A stretch of DNA of 41,804 nucleotides. Origin: Vitreoscilla sp. (GTDB lineage Bacteria > Pseudomonadota > Gammaproteobacteria > Burkholderiales > Neisseriaceae). The stretch covers positions 1 through 41,804 of the forward strand of contig JASLFS010000087.1 of the NCBI GenBank assembly GCA_030150505.1, in the 5' to 3' direction. Below the pieces are notes generated by a model. It was not told the DNA's origin and ran no database searches. It saw only the letters and a list, made by a program, of their open reading frames with translations. Below are positions 32,924 to 40,932 of the stretch, piece after piece (position 1 is the stretch's first letter; each line of letters begins with the position of its first letter). The position numbers and the translations under genes were made by a program.

Positions 32924-33868
32924 ATGCCTTCAAATAATGATTTGGTATTTTATTTAGAAGAAGATGAGGTGCCTGAGGTGGCATCGCCTCGTGAGAATGT
33001 TAAAAATCATCAACCAGAGAAAATAGCTGAGCAGCCTAATAATGCATTGGAAGCAACTTTATCGTGGGAGGAAAGTTTACAGAGTTTACGTAAACTGCGC
33101 ACGCATGAATCTCCGCCAGGAAAATCAGCAAGTATTGCTGGGTTTATTAATCGGAATCATGAGCCGATAACAGCGGTGGGTGCTGAACAACCATTAGAAA
33201 TTCAAGAGCTTGAAACAAGCAAAGTAGAAAGTGCAGTTATTAAGCCTGAGGTTGTGTTAAAACAAGAACAAAAAAAAGCCGTGTATGAGAATTATTTGGA
33301 TTCTTGGCAAGAGCAGCATAATTTAAATAAAAGTAGCCAAGATGAAGTTGAACTGCTGTTTACTGAGGATTGGTTTTCAGCACAAGATGATGTATTGCTT
33401 AGCAATGATGAAGTTGAAATTCAAGCTGAACAAGTTGTTTTGTTAAAAGAAAATACAGTTGTTGATGATGTAGAAGTCTTTCAGGCAGCCTCTTTAGATG
33501 AGGAAGAGTTAACAGAACAAGTTGCAGCTGTGGAAGATGATTTTCAGATTGTGAATGTTGATCAAACAGCATTGCAAAAAGAAGATATGCTGGCTGTTAA
33601 TTTGCAGGTAATTGCTCCAAAAGCGGGAGAGAAAAGGGTTATTTGCTTAAGTGAAGCCGCTTTGGTTGAAAGGTTAACTCAGCAATTAGAAGTGCATTTA
33701 AGCAATATTATTGGCGGAACTTTAAAGACGATTGTACAAAAACACACTTCACTTTTATTAAAACAAGCTGAAGAATCTTTGGTTGAGGAAATACCCAATT
33801 TGGTTAATGAAGTGATTGAACATAATATTAATGATATTTTGCTGGATATTAAAAACAAACAATCATAA
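32924..33868 (+). CDS. Acidic, largely disordered protein with C-terminal helical domain (PopZ-like architecture)
   Basis: 314 residues, not recognised by sequence. AAGGAAAG precedes the ATG. A short N-terminal segment (NDLVFYLEEDE) is followed by about 210 low-complexity residues rich in Glu, Asp, Val and Gln. The last 80 residues form predicted amphipathic helices (LSEAALVERLTQQLEVHLSN; SLVEEIPNLVNEVIEHNIND). Short N-terminal motif, acidic linker and C-terminal oligomerising helices is the arrangement of the polar organiser PopZ, and the end also resembles betaproteobacterial DUF2486-type proteins. This is analogy, not homology. A perfect DUS at 33480-33491 encodes part of the linker. It precedes phoU by 75 bases. 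Confidence 0.7.
   Translation: MPSNNDLVFYLEEDEVPEVASPRENVKNHQPEKIAEQPNNALEATLSWEESLQSLRKLRTHESPPGKSASIAGFINRNHEPITAVGAEQPLEIQELETSKVESAVIKPEVVLKQEQKKAVYENYLDSWQEQHNLNKSSQDEVELLFTEDWFSAQDDVLLSNDEVEIQAEQVVLLKENTVVDDVEVFQAASLDEEELTEQVAAVEDDFQIVNVDQTALQKEDMLAVNLQVIAPKAGEKRVICLSEAALVERLTQQLEVHLSNIIGGTLKTIVQKHTSLLLKQAEESLVEEIPNLVNEVIEHNINDILLDIKNKQS
33480..33491 (-). repeat. DNA uptake sequence inside the acidic protein gene
   Basis: A perfect 12-base reverse complement of AGGCTGCCTGAA lies within coding sequence, reading Phe-Gln-Ala-Ala-Ser in frame. The low-complexity linker appears to tolerate it. Confidence 0.8.
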
Positions 33869-33870
33869 AG

Positions 33871-33904
33871 CTGTCATGAAATTGACACATGAGCCGATTA
33901 CACT
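33871..33904 (+). promoter_or_regulatory. Pho box and -10 of the phoU promoter
   Basis: CTGTCATGAAATTGACAC (33871-33888) matches 15 of 18 positions of the PhoB box consensus (two 7-base repeats with a 4-base spacer). TACACT (33899-33904) starts 10 bases after it, the spacing of PhoB-activated promoters. A TTGACA at 33882-33887 with TAATGA 16 bases on is an alternative constitutive promoter. Confidence 0.65.
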
Positions 33905-33943
33905 AATGACTTATTTATCTTGATGAACAAGAAGGGTTGAAGC

Positions 33944-34660
33944 ATGGCTGAACATACGTCCTCTCAATTCAATATGGAATTAGAAAACATCCGTACTAAA
34001 GTAATGAAAATGGGTGGTTTGCTTGAGCAACAATTATTGGGTATTTTGAATGCAACAGCAGTATTAGATGCTGAAAATTTACCCAATATTATTGCCAAAG
34101 ATGCACAAGTGGATCAAATGGAAGTTGTGATTGATGATGAGTGTCAATTAATTATAGCCCGACGCCAACCCGCAGCAAGTGATTTACGTTTTGTATTAAC
34201 AGTGACTAGAATCATTACAGATTTAGAGCGAATTGGTGATGAAATTAAAAAAGTAGCACTGCATACACATGAGTTAATTGAAAGTAATCGTGTTTCTGTC
34301 AGCCAGTTATATGATGTTAACCGTATGGGTGAAATTGCTTTGGGCATGTTGCGTAAAGCATTGGATGCTTTTGCTCGAGTGGACCCGACAACATTTATTG
34401 ATGTTGCAAAAACAGATGATCAATTGGATAAAGAATATGATAATCAGTTAAGAACATCAATAACATATATGATGGAAGATCCACGCAATATTAGCGTATT
34501 AATGGATATTCTATTTATGTATAAAGCCATTGAACGAATGGGCGATCATGCTTTAAATATTACGGAGCATATTGTTTATTTGGCCAAAGGAATTGATATT
34601 AGGCATCAATCACGCATTGCAGCCAGTGAAAAAATCATAGCTTTATCAGATTCAAATTAA
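33944..34660 (+). CDS. phoU: Phosphate signalling regulator PhoU
   Basis: 238 residues. Two three-helix PhoU repeats are visible. The first contains KDAQVDQMEVVIDDECQLII and RRQPAASDLRFVLTVTRIITDLERIGDE. The second contains KTDDQLDKEYDNQL and ERMGDHALNITEHIVYL. PhoU inhibits the PhoR kinase and limits Pst phosphate uptake. Here it stands alone, with no pst genes adjacent, but with a Pho box upstream, so it is probably itself part of the Pho regulon. It ends at a bidirectional terminator. Confidence 0.96.
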   Translation: MAEHTSSQFNMELENIRTKVMKMGGLLEQQLLGILNATAVLDAENLPNIIAKDAQVDQMEVVIDDECQLIIARRQPAASDLRFVLTVTRIITDLERIGDEIKKVALHTHELIESNRVSVSQLYDVNRMGEIALGMLRKALDAFARVDPTTFIDVAKTDDQLDKEYDNQLRTSITYMMEDPRNISVLMDILFMYKAIERMGDHALNITEHIVYLAKGIDIRHQSRIAASEKIIALSDSN

Positions 34661-34693
34661 TCATCATTGGAATTTAAACCAGTGATATTCGGT

Positions 34694-34725
34694 AACGGCT
34701 GTATTGGCAATGCAGCCGTTTTTAT
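34694..34725. terminator. Bidirectional terminator between phoU and the glycosyltransferase gene
   Basis: AACGGCTG (34694-34701) pairs with CAGCCGTT (34713-34720) around an 11-base loop, followed by a T-run. The last bases overlap the end of the convergent gene. Confidence 0.75.
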
Positions 34726-35495
34726 TTTCTATTTAATAGCCATAATTGTGCATACTTTAGAAAAGTATAAAATGAAGAAAGACAAGCCACCAAAAAGCCA
34801 TGTTGTTTATCTAAAAAGCCTTTTCTAAACACATAGCTCTTTAGAAAGTTACTGGTAGCATGAGTTGTCGCCGTCCAGAGTGAAGCTTTTTTACCCTGCG
34901 CTTGTTTTTCAACAGCCCAAGCCATTGCATAGTTCACCATTTTATTGACATAGTGAGCTAGTGAATCATAAGTGTAATGCAATAAATCCCCATCTAAGCG
35001 AATTTTATTTGCATCGTTAGGCGTGATGACGGATTCATGTACTAAATTACTATTGTATTGAGTGTAATTCTTGTGAAATAAACGGATAATATAATCAGGA
35101 TACATGCCAGAATGGTACATGAATTGACCCATGACGGCCGTTAAACGATTAATGACAAAAACAGTATTGTGATCTGGTTTTTGTTCTAAAGCAGATAAAA
35201 TACTCTCTTTTAATTGATCACTCACAATCTCGTCTGCATCAAGCCAAAGCACCCAATCACTGGTAATGTGTTTTTGTGCTCGTTGTCTTTGAATGCCAAA
35301 ACCTTCCCAATTGGGGTAGGAATAAACATTGGCACCCATTTTCTCAGCAATCTCTAAGCTATTATCTGTGCTACCTGAGTCAATAATCACAATCTCATCA
35401 ACCCAGCCATGGATGCTTTGTAAGCATTTCTCTAATTTATCAGCTTCATTTTTGATAATTAAGGCACAGCATAAGGTTGGGTGAGTAGATTGCAT
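34722..35495 (-). CDS. Family 2 glycosyltransferase (WaaE/KdtX/LgtF-like)
   Basis: 257 residues from ATG 35495. A longer frame from 35519 would overlap the gene upstream and is rejected. The GT-A fold begins TLCCALIIKNEADKLEKCL, with VDEIVIIDSGSTDNS and the metal-binding LWLDADEI motif. The C-terminal half, with a hydrophobic end (ACLSSFYTFLKYAQLWLLNR), matches the WaaE/LgtF type that adds a sugar to the inner core of lipooligosaccharide, working at the inner face of the inner membrane. Neisserial LgtF adds glucose to heptose; the acceptor here is inferred. Confidence 0.85.
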   Translation of the reverse strand: MQSTHPTLCCALIIKNEADKLEKCLQSIHGWVDEIVIIDSGSTDNSLEIAEKMGANVYSYPNWEGFGIQRQRAQKHITSDWVLWLDADEIVSDQLKESILSALEQKPDHNTVFVINRLTAVMGQFMYHSGMYPDYIIRLFHKNYTQYNSNLVHESVITPNDANKIRLDGDLLHYTYDSLAHYVNKMVNYAMAWAVEKQAQGKKASLWTATTHATSNFLKSYVFRKGFLDKQHGFLVACLSSFYTFLKYAQLWLLNRK

Positions 35496-35500
35496 AAAGA

Positions 35501-35683
35501 TTATCCAAGAAAGCGCCATAAAATGGCGAGGCTAGCAATAAATAACAAAGAGAAAGCAATAATTTTAACATAACTGCGCACTTCACGTTGTTGTTGCCCA
35601 GTCAGAATTCTTTTGAATATGAAAACCATTAATGCAAATATGAATAAAATTAATAATAATCTAAATACAACGCCCATTTTCAT
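35501..35683 (-). CDS. Small twin-helix membrane protein (DUF2909-like)
   Basis: 60 residues from ATG 35683; starts at GTG 35689 or ATG 35677 are possible. Two hydrophobic helices (VVFRLLLILFIFALMVFIF and IIAFSLLFIASLAILWRF) are joined by a polar loop RILTGQQQREVRSYVK. This layout matches the twin-transmembrane small protein family seen in beta- and gammaproteobacteria. The stop is only 5 bases before the glycosyltransferase start, so the two are probably cotranscribed. Function unknown. Confidence 0.75.
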   Translation of the reverse strand: MKMGVVFRLLLILFIFALMVFIFKRILTGQQQREVRSYVKIIAFSLLFIASLAILWRFLG

Positions 35684-35707
35684 CCGCACAAGGAAAGCTG
35701 AAGCAGC

Positions 35708-35713
35708 TATAAT
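35708..35713 (+). promoter_or_regulatory. -10 element of the metX promoter
   Basis: TATAAT lies 31 bases before the metX ATG in a 60-base divergent gap. The -35 position (CGCACA, 17 bases upstream) is poor. No S-adenosylmethionine riboswitch was recognised; the gap is too short for one. Confidence 0.45.
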
Positions 35714-35743
35714 GACATTTTTCTCATCATTTGCCTATTCGTT

Positions 35744-36883
35744 ATGATTGCTACAGACAGTGTTGGGTTAGTTAAACCACAAAAAATTGCTTTTGATAAA
35801 CCATTAAAACTTCAAAATGGGCAAGTTTTGCCGAAATTTGATTTGATGGTAGAAACTTATGGGCAGCTTAATGCGGCTAAAAGCAATGCTGTTTTAATTT
35901 GTCATGCACTATCAGGACATCACCATGTTGCAGGTAAACATTCTTTAGATGATAAGCATGTTGGTTGGTGGGATAACATGATTGGACCAGGAAAACCCAT
36001 CGATACCAATCATTTTTTTGTGATTGGATTAAATAACTTAGGTGGATGCCATGGTTCAACAGGGCCGACAAGCATCAACCCAAGCACCAATAGTCTTTAT
36101 GGTGCATCATTTCCAATGATGACCGTTGAAGATTGGGTTCATTCACAAGCCATGTTAGCTGATTACTTTGGCATTGAACAATTTGCAGCTGTTATTGGCG
36201 GCTCATTGGGTGGAATGCAGGCATTGGCTTGGTCTATGATGTATCCGGATCGCTTGCGCCATGCTTTGGTAATTGCATCGGCACCTAGATTATCAACTCA
36301 GAATATTGCTTTTAATGATGTTGCAAGACAAGCTATTTTAACTGATCCTGATTTTCATGGTGGTCATTATCATGAGCACAATACCATTCCTCGGCGCGGT
36401 TTAAAAATTGCTCGAATGATGGGGCATATTACTTATTTGGCAGAAGAGGGCCTTGGTAAAAAATTTGGCCGAATCTTGCGCAATCCTCAGTATAACTTTG
36501 ATTTTGATATTGATTTTGAAGTGGAATCTTATTTGCGATATCAAGGGGATAAGTTTGCAGAAATATTTGATGCCAATACATATTTATTAATGACTAAAGC
36601 TTTAGATTATTTTGACCCAGCACGAGAATATGATGGTTCATTGGGAAAAGCTTTAGAGCATGTTAAAGCCAAGTTTTTTGTCGCAAGCTTTAGTACCGAT
36701 TGGCGTTTTAGTCCTGAACGTTCTCATGAGTTGGTTAAAGCACTCATTAGTCAAAATAAATGTGTTAAGTATATGGAAATTGAATCTCAACATGGGCATG
36801 ATGCATTTTTGATGACAGATAAGGCTTATGTAGATGGAATGAGAGCTTATCTAAGTAGAGTTGTGAAGGAGTGTGCAGCATGA
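35744..36883 (+). CDS. metX: Homoserine O-acyltransferase MetX
   Basis: 379 residues, alpha/beta hydrolase fold. The oxyanion segment CHALSGHHHVAG, then LGGCHGSTGP, the nucleophile elbow VIGGSLGGMQALAWS (catalytic Ser), and the C-terminal ESQHGHDAFL (catalytic His) are intact. It activates homoserine for methionine synthesis. Many betaproteobacterial MetX enzymes use succinyl-CoA instead of acetyl-CoA; the choice cannot be made here. The stop overlaps the metW start as ATGA. The metX-metW pair is typical of this class. Confidence 0.96.
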   Translation: MIATDSVGLVKPQKIAFDKPLKLQNGQVLPKFDLMVETYGQLNAAKSNAVLICHALSGHHHVAGKHSLDDKHVGWWDNMIGPGKPIDTNHFFVIGLNNLGGCHGSTGPTSINPSTNSLYGASFPMMTVEDWVHSQAMLADYFGIEQFAAVIGGSLGGMQALAWSMMYPDRLRHALVIASAPRLSTQNIAFNDVARQAILTDPDFHGGHYHEHNTIPRRGLKIARMMGHITYLAEEGLGKKFGRILRNPQYNFDFDIDFEVESYLRYQGDKFAEIFDANTYLLMTKALDYFDPAREYDGSLGKALEHVKAKFFVASFSTDWRFSPERSHELVKALISQNKCVKYMEIESQHGHDAFLMTDKAYVDGMRAYLSRVVKECAA

Positions 36884-37464
36884 CGGCATTACGACATGAT
36901 TTGCAGCTAATATACGATTGGATTCCAGAAGGTTCTAGGGTTTTGGATTTAGGCTGTGGCTCAGGCAGTTTAATGGCCGCATTGGTTAATCAAAAATCTT
37001 GTCATGGTTATGGTTTAGAAATCAATACAGATTGCGTGATAAAAGCCATCGATGCTGGTGTTAATGTCATCCAGTCGGATTTGGAAGTCGGCTTGCAAGC
37101 ATTTCAAGACAATTCTTTTGATGTGATTGTCTTGAGCCAAACAATTCAATCAATGCAAAATACAGAAACCATTTTGCAAGATATGAAGCGTGTTGCCAAA
37201 GAAGCAATTGTGACTTTTCCTAATTTTGGTTATTGGCGAAATAGAATTCAAATTGGCTTAGGTGGACATATGCCAGTGTCTGAAAGTATGCCTTATCAAT
37301 GGTATAACACACCTAATATTCATTGGTGTACTTTGCATGATTTCGATAAGCTTTGTGAAAAAAATAACTTAAAGGTATTGGAACGTGCGGTCATGACAGC
37401 TGGTAAGAAAGTCCCTTTTTTACCTAACTTACTAGGTAGTTTGGCGTTTTATCGAGTAGGGTAA
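36880..37464 (+). CDS. metW: Methionine biosynthesis protein MetW
   Basis: 194 residues from ATG 36880, which overlaps the metX stop (ATGA, 36880-36883). A GTG at 36871 is possible but less likely. The SAM-binding-like motif is VLDLGCGSGSL near residue 22, followed by VIVLSQTIQSMQN and a C-terminal ITFPNFGYWRNRIQI-type segment (VTFPNFGYWRNRIQIGLGGHMP). MetW acts with MetX in methionine synthesis; its catalytic role is still poorly defined. It ends at a strong terminator. Confidence 0.95.
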   Translation: MTALRHDLQLIYDWIPEGSRVLDLGCGSGSLMAALVNQKSCHGYGLEINTDCVIKAIDAGVNVIQSDLEVGLQAFQDNSFDVIVLSQTIQSMQNTETILQDMKRVAKEAIVTFPNFGYWRNRIQIGLGGHMPVSESMPYQWYNTPNIHWCTLHDFDKLCEKNNLKVLERAVMTAGKKVPFLPNLLGSLAFYRVG

Positions 37465-37480
37465 ATTAAAAAAACAAATA

Positions 37481-37514
37481 AAAAAGGCTTAATTTTATCA
37501 ATTAAGCCTTTTTT
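37481..37514. terminator. Bidirectional terminator between metW and the Cys-rich protein gene
   Basis: AAAAAGGCTTAATT (37481-37494) pairs perfectly with AATTAAGCCTTTTT (37500-37513) around a five-base loop. Confidence 0.92.
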
Positions 37515-37524
37515 ATTTTTTGAG

Positions 37525-37827
37525 TTATTTAACAGGTACTAACTCAACATAATCCACAATATCAATGATATTTTCACTATTTTGATCTGCTCCACAGCTT
37601 TTGCAAAACGGTGCGATATACCAATTTTTATCTGTAATAACTTTCTTTTTAATGGTTACTGGTGCACGTTGTAATAAAACAGCTGTTTCTGATGGGTTAA
37701 AGCAGTTATGGCTAGAGCAATAGTTAATTTTTTGCTTTGATTTTTTGATCCAATATTCAAAAAGATTGCCATATTTTTTTTTAATTTCGGTAGAAACATC
37801 CTTAAAGTTGGTTACTTGAATAGTCAC
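37525..37827 (-). CDS. Small Cys-rich, probably zinc-binding protein
   Basis: 100 residues, not assigned to a named family. GTG 37827 is the start, with AAGGAT six bases upstream; the nearby ATG is out of frame and followed by a stop. Two metal-ligand-like clusters are seen, YCSSHNCF near residue 37 and WYIAPFCKSCGADQ near 70. The second resembles the 'YIxPxCxxCN' ending of HNH/zinc-ribbon proteins, but no HNH catalytic His-Asn pair is complete. It is basic in the N-terminal half. A strong promoter lies upstream, so it is probably a real, expressed gene. Role unknown. Confidence 0.75.
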   Translation of the reverse strand: MTIQVTNFKDVSTEIKKKYGNLFEYWIKKSKQKINYCSSHNCFNPSETAVLLQRAPVTIKKKVITDKNWYIAPFCKSCGADQNSENIIDIVDYVELVPVK

Positions 37828-37881
37828 ATTAATATCCTTAATATATGTTTATAAATATATCAATAAATTTCAATAACTTAT

Positions 37882-37910
37882 ATTATACCATGTACATACG
37901 AAATAGTAAA
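37882..37910 (-). promoter_or_regulatory. Promoter of the Cys-rich protein gene
   Basis: On the minus strand, TTTACT (37910-37905) and TATAAT (37887-37882) are 17 bases apart, and TGG before the -10 makes it an extended -10. One of the best promoters in the window. Confidence 0.75.
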
Positions 37911-38015
37911 ATTGACCATATTATGCGCAAATATAGCAATACTTGATATTGAACTACTTCGGTAAGTTTGTAATCATAGATTTAGGTGTTGTTGTTTGAT
38001 TTTATGGGAGAAATA

Positions 38016-38717
38016 ATGAAAATTATATATTTATCTATGTTGGCAGCTTTATTGGCTGGGTGTTATCAGTACAATAGTTCAGATGGCGTGAGTGTTAAAA
38101 CTCAGCAAGAATCTCAAGGTCAAGGAGATACAGTTATGTTTAATGCCATTCAAGAAAATGACTTACAGGTTATTAAAAGTTATATCGAAGCAAAAAATAA
38201 TTTAGAAATTAGGAATGCCAATAATGAAACATTATTAATGGCTGCTGTGTATCAAAAAAATAATCAAGTGGCGGAACAATTAATTTTAGCGGGCGCAGAT
38301 GTAAACGCACAAGATAATATGAAAAATAGTCCTTTTTTATATGCTGGTGCAGAAGGAAATATTGAGGTTGTGAAGCTGAGCTTAAAACATGGTGCTAATT
38401 TTAAAATTTATAATCGCTATGGCGGTAGTGCTCTCATACCTGCTGCAGAAAAAGGTCATGCGGATGTAGTTAAAATTTTAGCTAATGAACCAGGCTATCC
38501 AATTAATCATGTCAATAATTTGGGTTGGACCGCGATAAATGAAGCAATTATTTTAGGTAAGGGTGGTAGAGCTCATACTGAAATAGTTAAAGTTTTAATT
38601 GATGCTGGAGCGGATGTCAATATACCGGATTCAAAAGGCATTACGCCATTGCAGCATGCTAAAAGCCGTGGTTTTACTCAGATAATAAAGTTGCTGGAAG
38701 CTTCTGGTGCACGATAA
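38016..38717 (+). CDS. Ankyrin-repeat lipoprotein
   Basis: 233 residues from ATG 38016, which has GGGAG six bases upstream; an earlier in-frame start at 37986 is rejected for that reason. The signal peptide ends in the lipobox LLAGC (Cys 16). The mature protein has about five ankyrin repeats from residue 40, with the hallmark pattern NNETLLMAAVYQ, AGADVNAQDN, GNIEVVKLSLKHGAN, GHADVVKIL, HTEIVKVLIDAGADVNIPDS. Ankyrin lipoproteins in proteobacteria often bind periplasmic or outer-membrane partners. It lies between the Cys-rich gene (divergent) and yicC. Confidence 0.88.
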   Translation: MKIIYLSMLAALLAGCYQYNSSDGVSVKTQQESQGQGDTVMFNAIQENDLQVIKSYIEAKNNLEIRNANNETLLMAAVYQKNNQVAEQLILAGADVNAQDNMKNSPFLYAGAEGNIEVVKLSLKHGANFKIYNRYGGSALIPAAEKGHADVVKILANEPGYPINHVNNLGWTAINEAIILGKGGRAHTEIVKVLIDAGADVNIPDSKGITPLQHAKSRGFTQIIKLLEASGAR

Positions 38718-38864
38718 TTTTAAATCACAAATTTTAAATTTGGGCGATGGTAGACAGTAGAATAAAGACAGTAGTATCTTTCGTAATTATTAGGCGGTAA
38801 GATAGCAATTAAGCATGAGAATTGATTAACTAGCATGCTAACCAATTTTATAAGGACACCGTAA

Positions 38865-39731
38865 ATGATTAAAAGTATGACTGGCTTTGGCAATGCCACT
38901 CAAGATAGCCCAAGCCATCGCTTAAATTTGGAATTAAGAGCAGTGAATCACCGATATTTAGATGTGCAATTTAAAATGCCTGATGAATATCGGTTTTTAG
39001 AAGGTGCTATGCGTGAAATTATCGCTAAGCATGTTTTAAGAGGGAAAGTTGAGTGTCGTCTTAATCATCAACTTTTACCAAAAAGCAATGATGTATTATC
39101 TGTTAACGATAGTTTGGTTCAGCAATTGGCAAGTTTTAATGAATCAGCTTTGAAGCAGTATCCACAATTACAAGCTTTATCGGTGGCTGATATTTTGCGA
39201 CATCCTGGTGTGATTATTAGTCAAGATACTGATAAAGAGGCTTTGCAAAAAATTATTTTATCTATGCTTGAATCTACGCTACTTGATTTTAATGCCAGCC
39301 GAGAGAGAGAAGGCGAGAAATTAGCGGCTCATTTGCAAGAGCGTTTGCATGGCATGACAGAAATCGTTGCTGAGATTAAAGTGAAGTTGCCGCAATTAAT
39401 CAGTGCTCATTTTGAAAAATGTGAGCAGCGATTACGTGATGCGGTAACGCAAATTGATGATGATCGCTTGAAGCAAGAATTTGCTCTATTTATGCAAAAG
39501 TCAGATGTAGATGAAGAATTGTCTCGTCTCGAAACACATATTGCTGAAGTTTCAAGAATCATTGGTAGTAAGGGAACTGTAGGTAAGCGATTAGACTTTT
39601 TAATGCAAGAGTTAAATCGTGAAGCCAATACATTGGGAAGCAAAGCAATTGCAGCAGAATGCACGCAAGCTTCTGTTAATTTAAAAGTATTGATCGAACA
39701 AATGCGAGAACAAGTTCAAAATATTGAATAA
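38865..39731 (+). CDS. yicC: YicC family endoribonuclease
   Basis: 288 residues, family length. It starts IKSMTGFGNATQDSPSH, the N-terminal YicC-like signature, with LRAVNHRYLDVQFKMPDEYR. The C-terminal DUF1732 domain carries DVDEELSRLETHI and GKRLDFLMQELNREANTLGSKA. YicC proteins are ribonucleases that help decay small RNAs and mRNAs in E. coli and B. subtilis. AAGGACACC precedes the ATG. Often adjacent to gmk, which is not seen here. Confidence 0.95.
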   Translation: MIKSMTGFGNATQDSPSHRLNLELRAVNHRYLDVQFKMPDEYRFLEGAMREIIAKHVLRGKVECRLNHQLLPKSNDVLSVNDSLVQQLASFNESALKQYPQLQALSVADILRHPGVIISQDTDKEALQKIILSMLESTLLDFNASREREGEKLAAHLQERLHGMTEIVAEIKVKLPQLISAHFEKCEQRLRDAVTQIDDDRLKQEFALFMQKSDVDEELSRLETHIAEVSRIIGSKGTVGKRLDFLMQELNREANTLGSKAIAAECTQASVNLKVLIEQMREQVQNIE

Positions 39732-39736
39732 ACGAA

Positions 39737-39768
39737 AAAGAAGCGGGAAATTATCCCGCTTCTTTTTT
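39737..39768. terminator. Bidirectional terminator between yicC and the ABC-2 permease gene
   Basis: AAAGAAGCGGGA (39737-39748) pairs with TCCCGCTTCTTT (39754-39765) around a five-base loop, followed by more Ts. Confidence 0.9.
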
Positions 39769-39771
39769 ATG

Positions 39772-40932
39772 TTATTTCTCTTTATTTTCTATGGTGTGTG
39801 AATTTTCTTTTTTACATCCTAAGTACAGTAATAATCCCAATAATACTAGACCAATAACGAGAATATTTAGGATGTACATGAGTCCTTCTGATGTCGAAGC
39901 GCCCATTTGGTTATAAAGAATTGAGCCATTAATTCCTGCTGTACTGGGGAAAATCCATCGAATGTATCTTAAAAAAGTTGGCAATCCTTCTGCAGGCCAA
40001 GAAAAACCAGATATAAAATATATGGGTAATGACGTAAAAAGAATAACTTGTAGAACGCGCTCTCTATTTTTTATCCATAATGCGCATAGGCAACCGAGTA
40101 TGGCTACAGTAGGGATAAGCACTAGCGCCAATAGAGTTGCTCCCACCATGTTTTGTCCGCGAGTATAATCATTGAAGGTAAATAGCCAGCCAAAATAAAA
40201 GCCAGTCATTAGCCAAGCCGTTAGGGATATTGCCAATATTCGTGCTAACCAACCTTTTACTGTTGTATAGAAGGATTTTCTTTCATACAACGTAGCTAAC
40301 ATGAGGGCTGTCCCCATTAGCAATGTTTGATGTAGGATTAAAATGGATACAGCTGGCACCACATAGCTACTGTAACCTTGGCTTGGGTTGTACAAGCTTT
40401 GAACTTGCAAGGAGAGTGGGTTACTTGTCATGTAGGCCTGAGGTAAGCTTTTTGCATGTCCACTTGTTAATTGTTTAATGGAAATGCCGACAGATAATGT
40501 GCCAATTGCTTTGGCAAATCCCATTGAAACACCTTCATTGAGTAGTGCATAACTGCCACTTGTGGCAATAGCAACGCTAGCATCACGTTGATACAGTACA
40601 TCTCGTTTCAAATTGGCAGGAATAATCAAATAGCCATCAATTTTACCTTTCCAAAATAAGTCTTTTGCTTCATCAACGCTGTTTGCCATTGTTATTTTTA
40701 AGTTTGGGCTTGCCATTGAGTACCGAATAATTTGTCGAGATAAAGACGTATTATCATAGTCAACAACAGCAACCGGAATTTGGCGTGCGACTTGGTCTGC
40801 ATAGGGCCAAGGATATAAGAATCCATATATTATGGGTGCTAATACAATTAATAATAATGGACCGACATCAGTGAAAATATTTTTAAATGTATCGGTAAAT
40901 GAGTGGATGAAAGATTGCTTGTTATCATTCAT
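39772..40932 (-). CDS. ABC-2 type transporter permease (YhhJ/YbhR-like)
   Basis: 386 residues from ATG 40932, with GGGGGAAA upstream. A longer frame from 40947 is rejected because the chosen ATG overlaps the stop of the gene upstream (TAATG) and has the better site. One N-terminal membrane helix (VGPLLLIVLAPIIYGFLYPW) is followed by a large periplasmic region (about 45-195) and five helices in the C-terminal half. This is the ABC2_membrane_3 layout of efflux permeases, which pair with an ATPase and an HlyD-type adaptor. Neither is in the window; they may lie beyond its end. The second permease gene is directly upstream. Confidence 0.88.
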   Translation of the reverse strand: MNDNKQSFIHSFTDTFKNIFTDVGPLLLIVLAPIIYGFLYPWPYADQVARQIPVAVVDYDNTSLSRQIIRYSMASPNLKITMANSVDEAKDLFWKGKIDGYLIIPANLKRDVLYQRDASVAIATSGSYALLNEGVSMGFAKAIGTLSVGISIKQLTSGHAKSLPQAYMTSNPLSLQVQSLYNPSQGYSSYVVPAVSILILHQTLLMGTALMLATLYERKSFYTTVKGWLARILAISLTAWLMTGFYFGWLFTFNDYTRGQNMVGATLLALVLIPTVAILGCLCALWIKNRERVLQVILFTSLPIYFISGFSWPAEGLPTFLRYIRWIFPSTAGINGSILYNQMGASTSEGLMYILNILVIGLVLLGLLLYLGCKKENSHTIENKEK

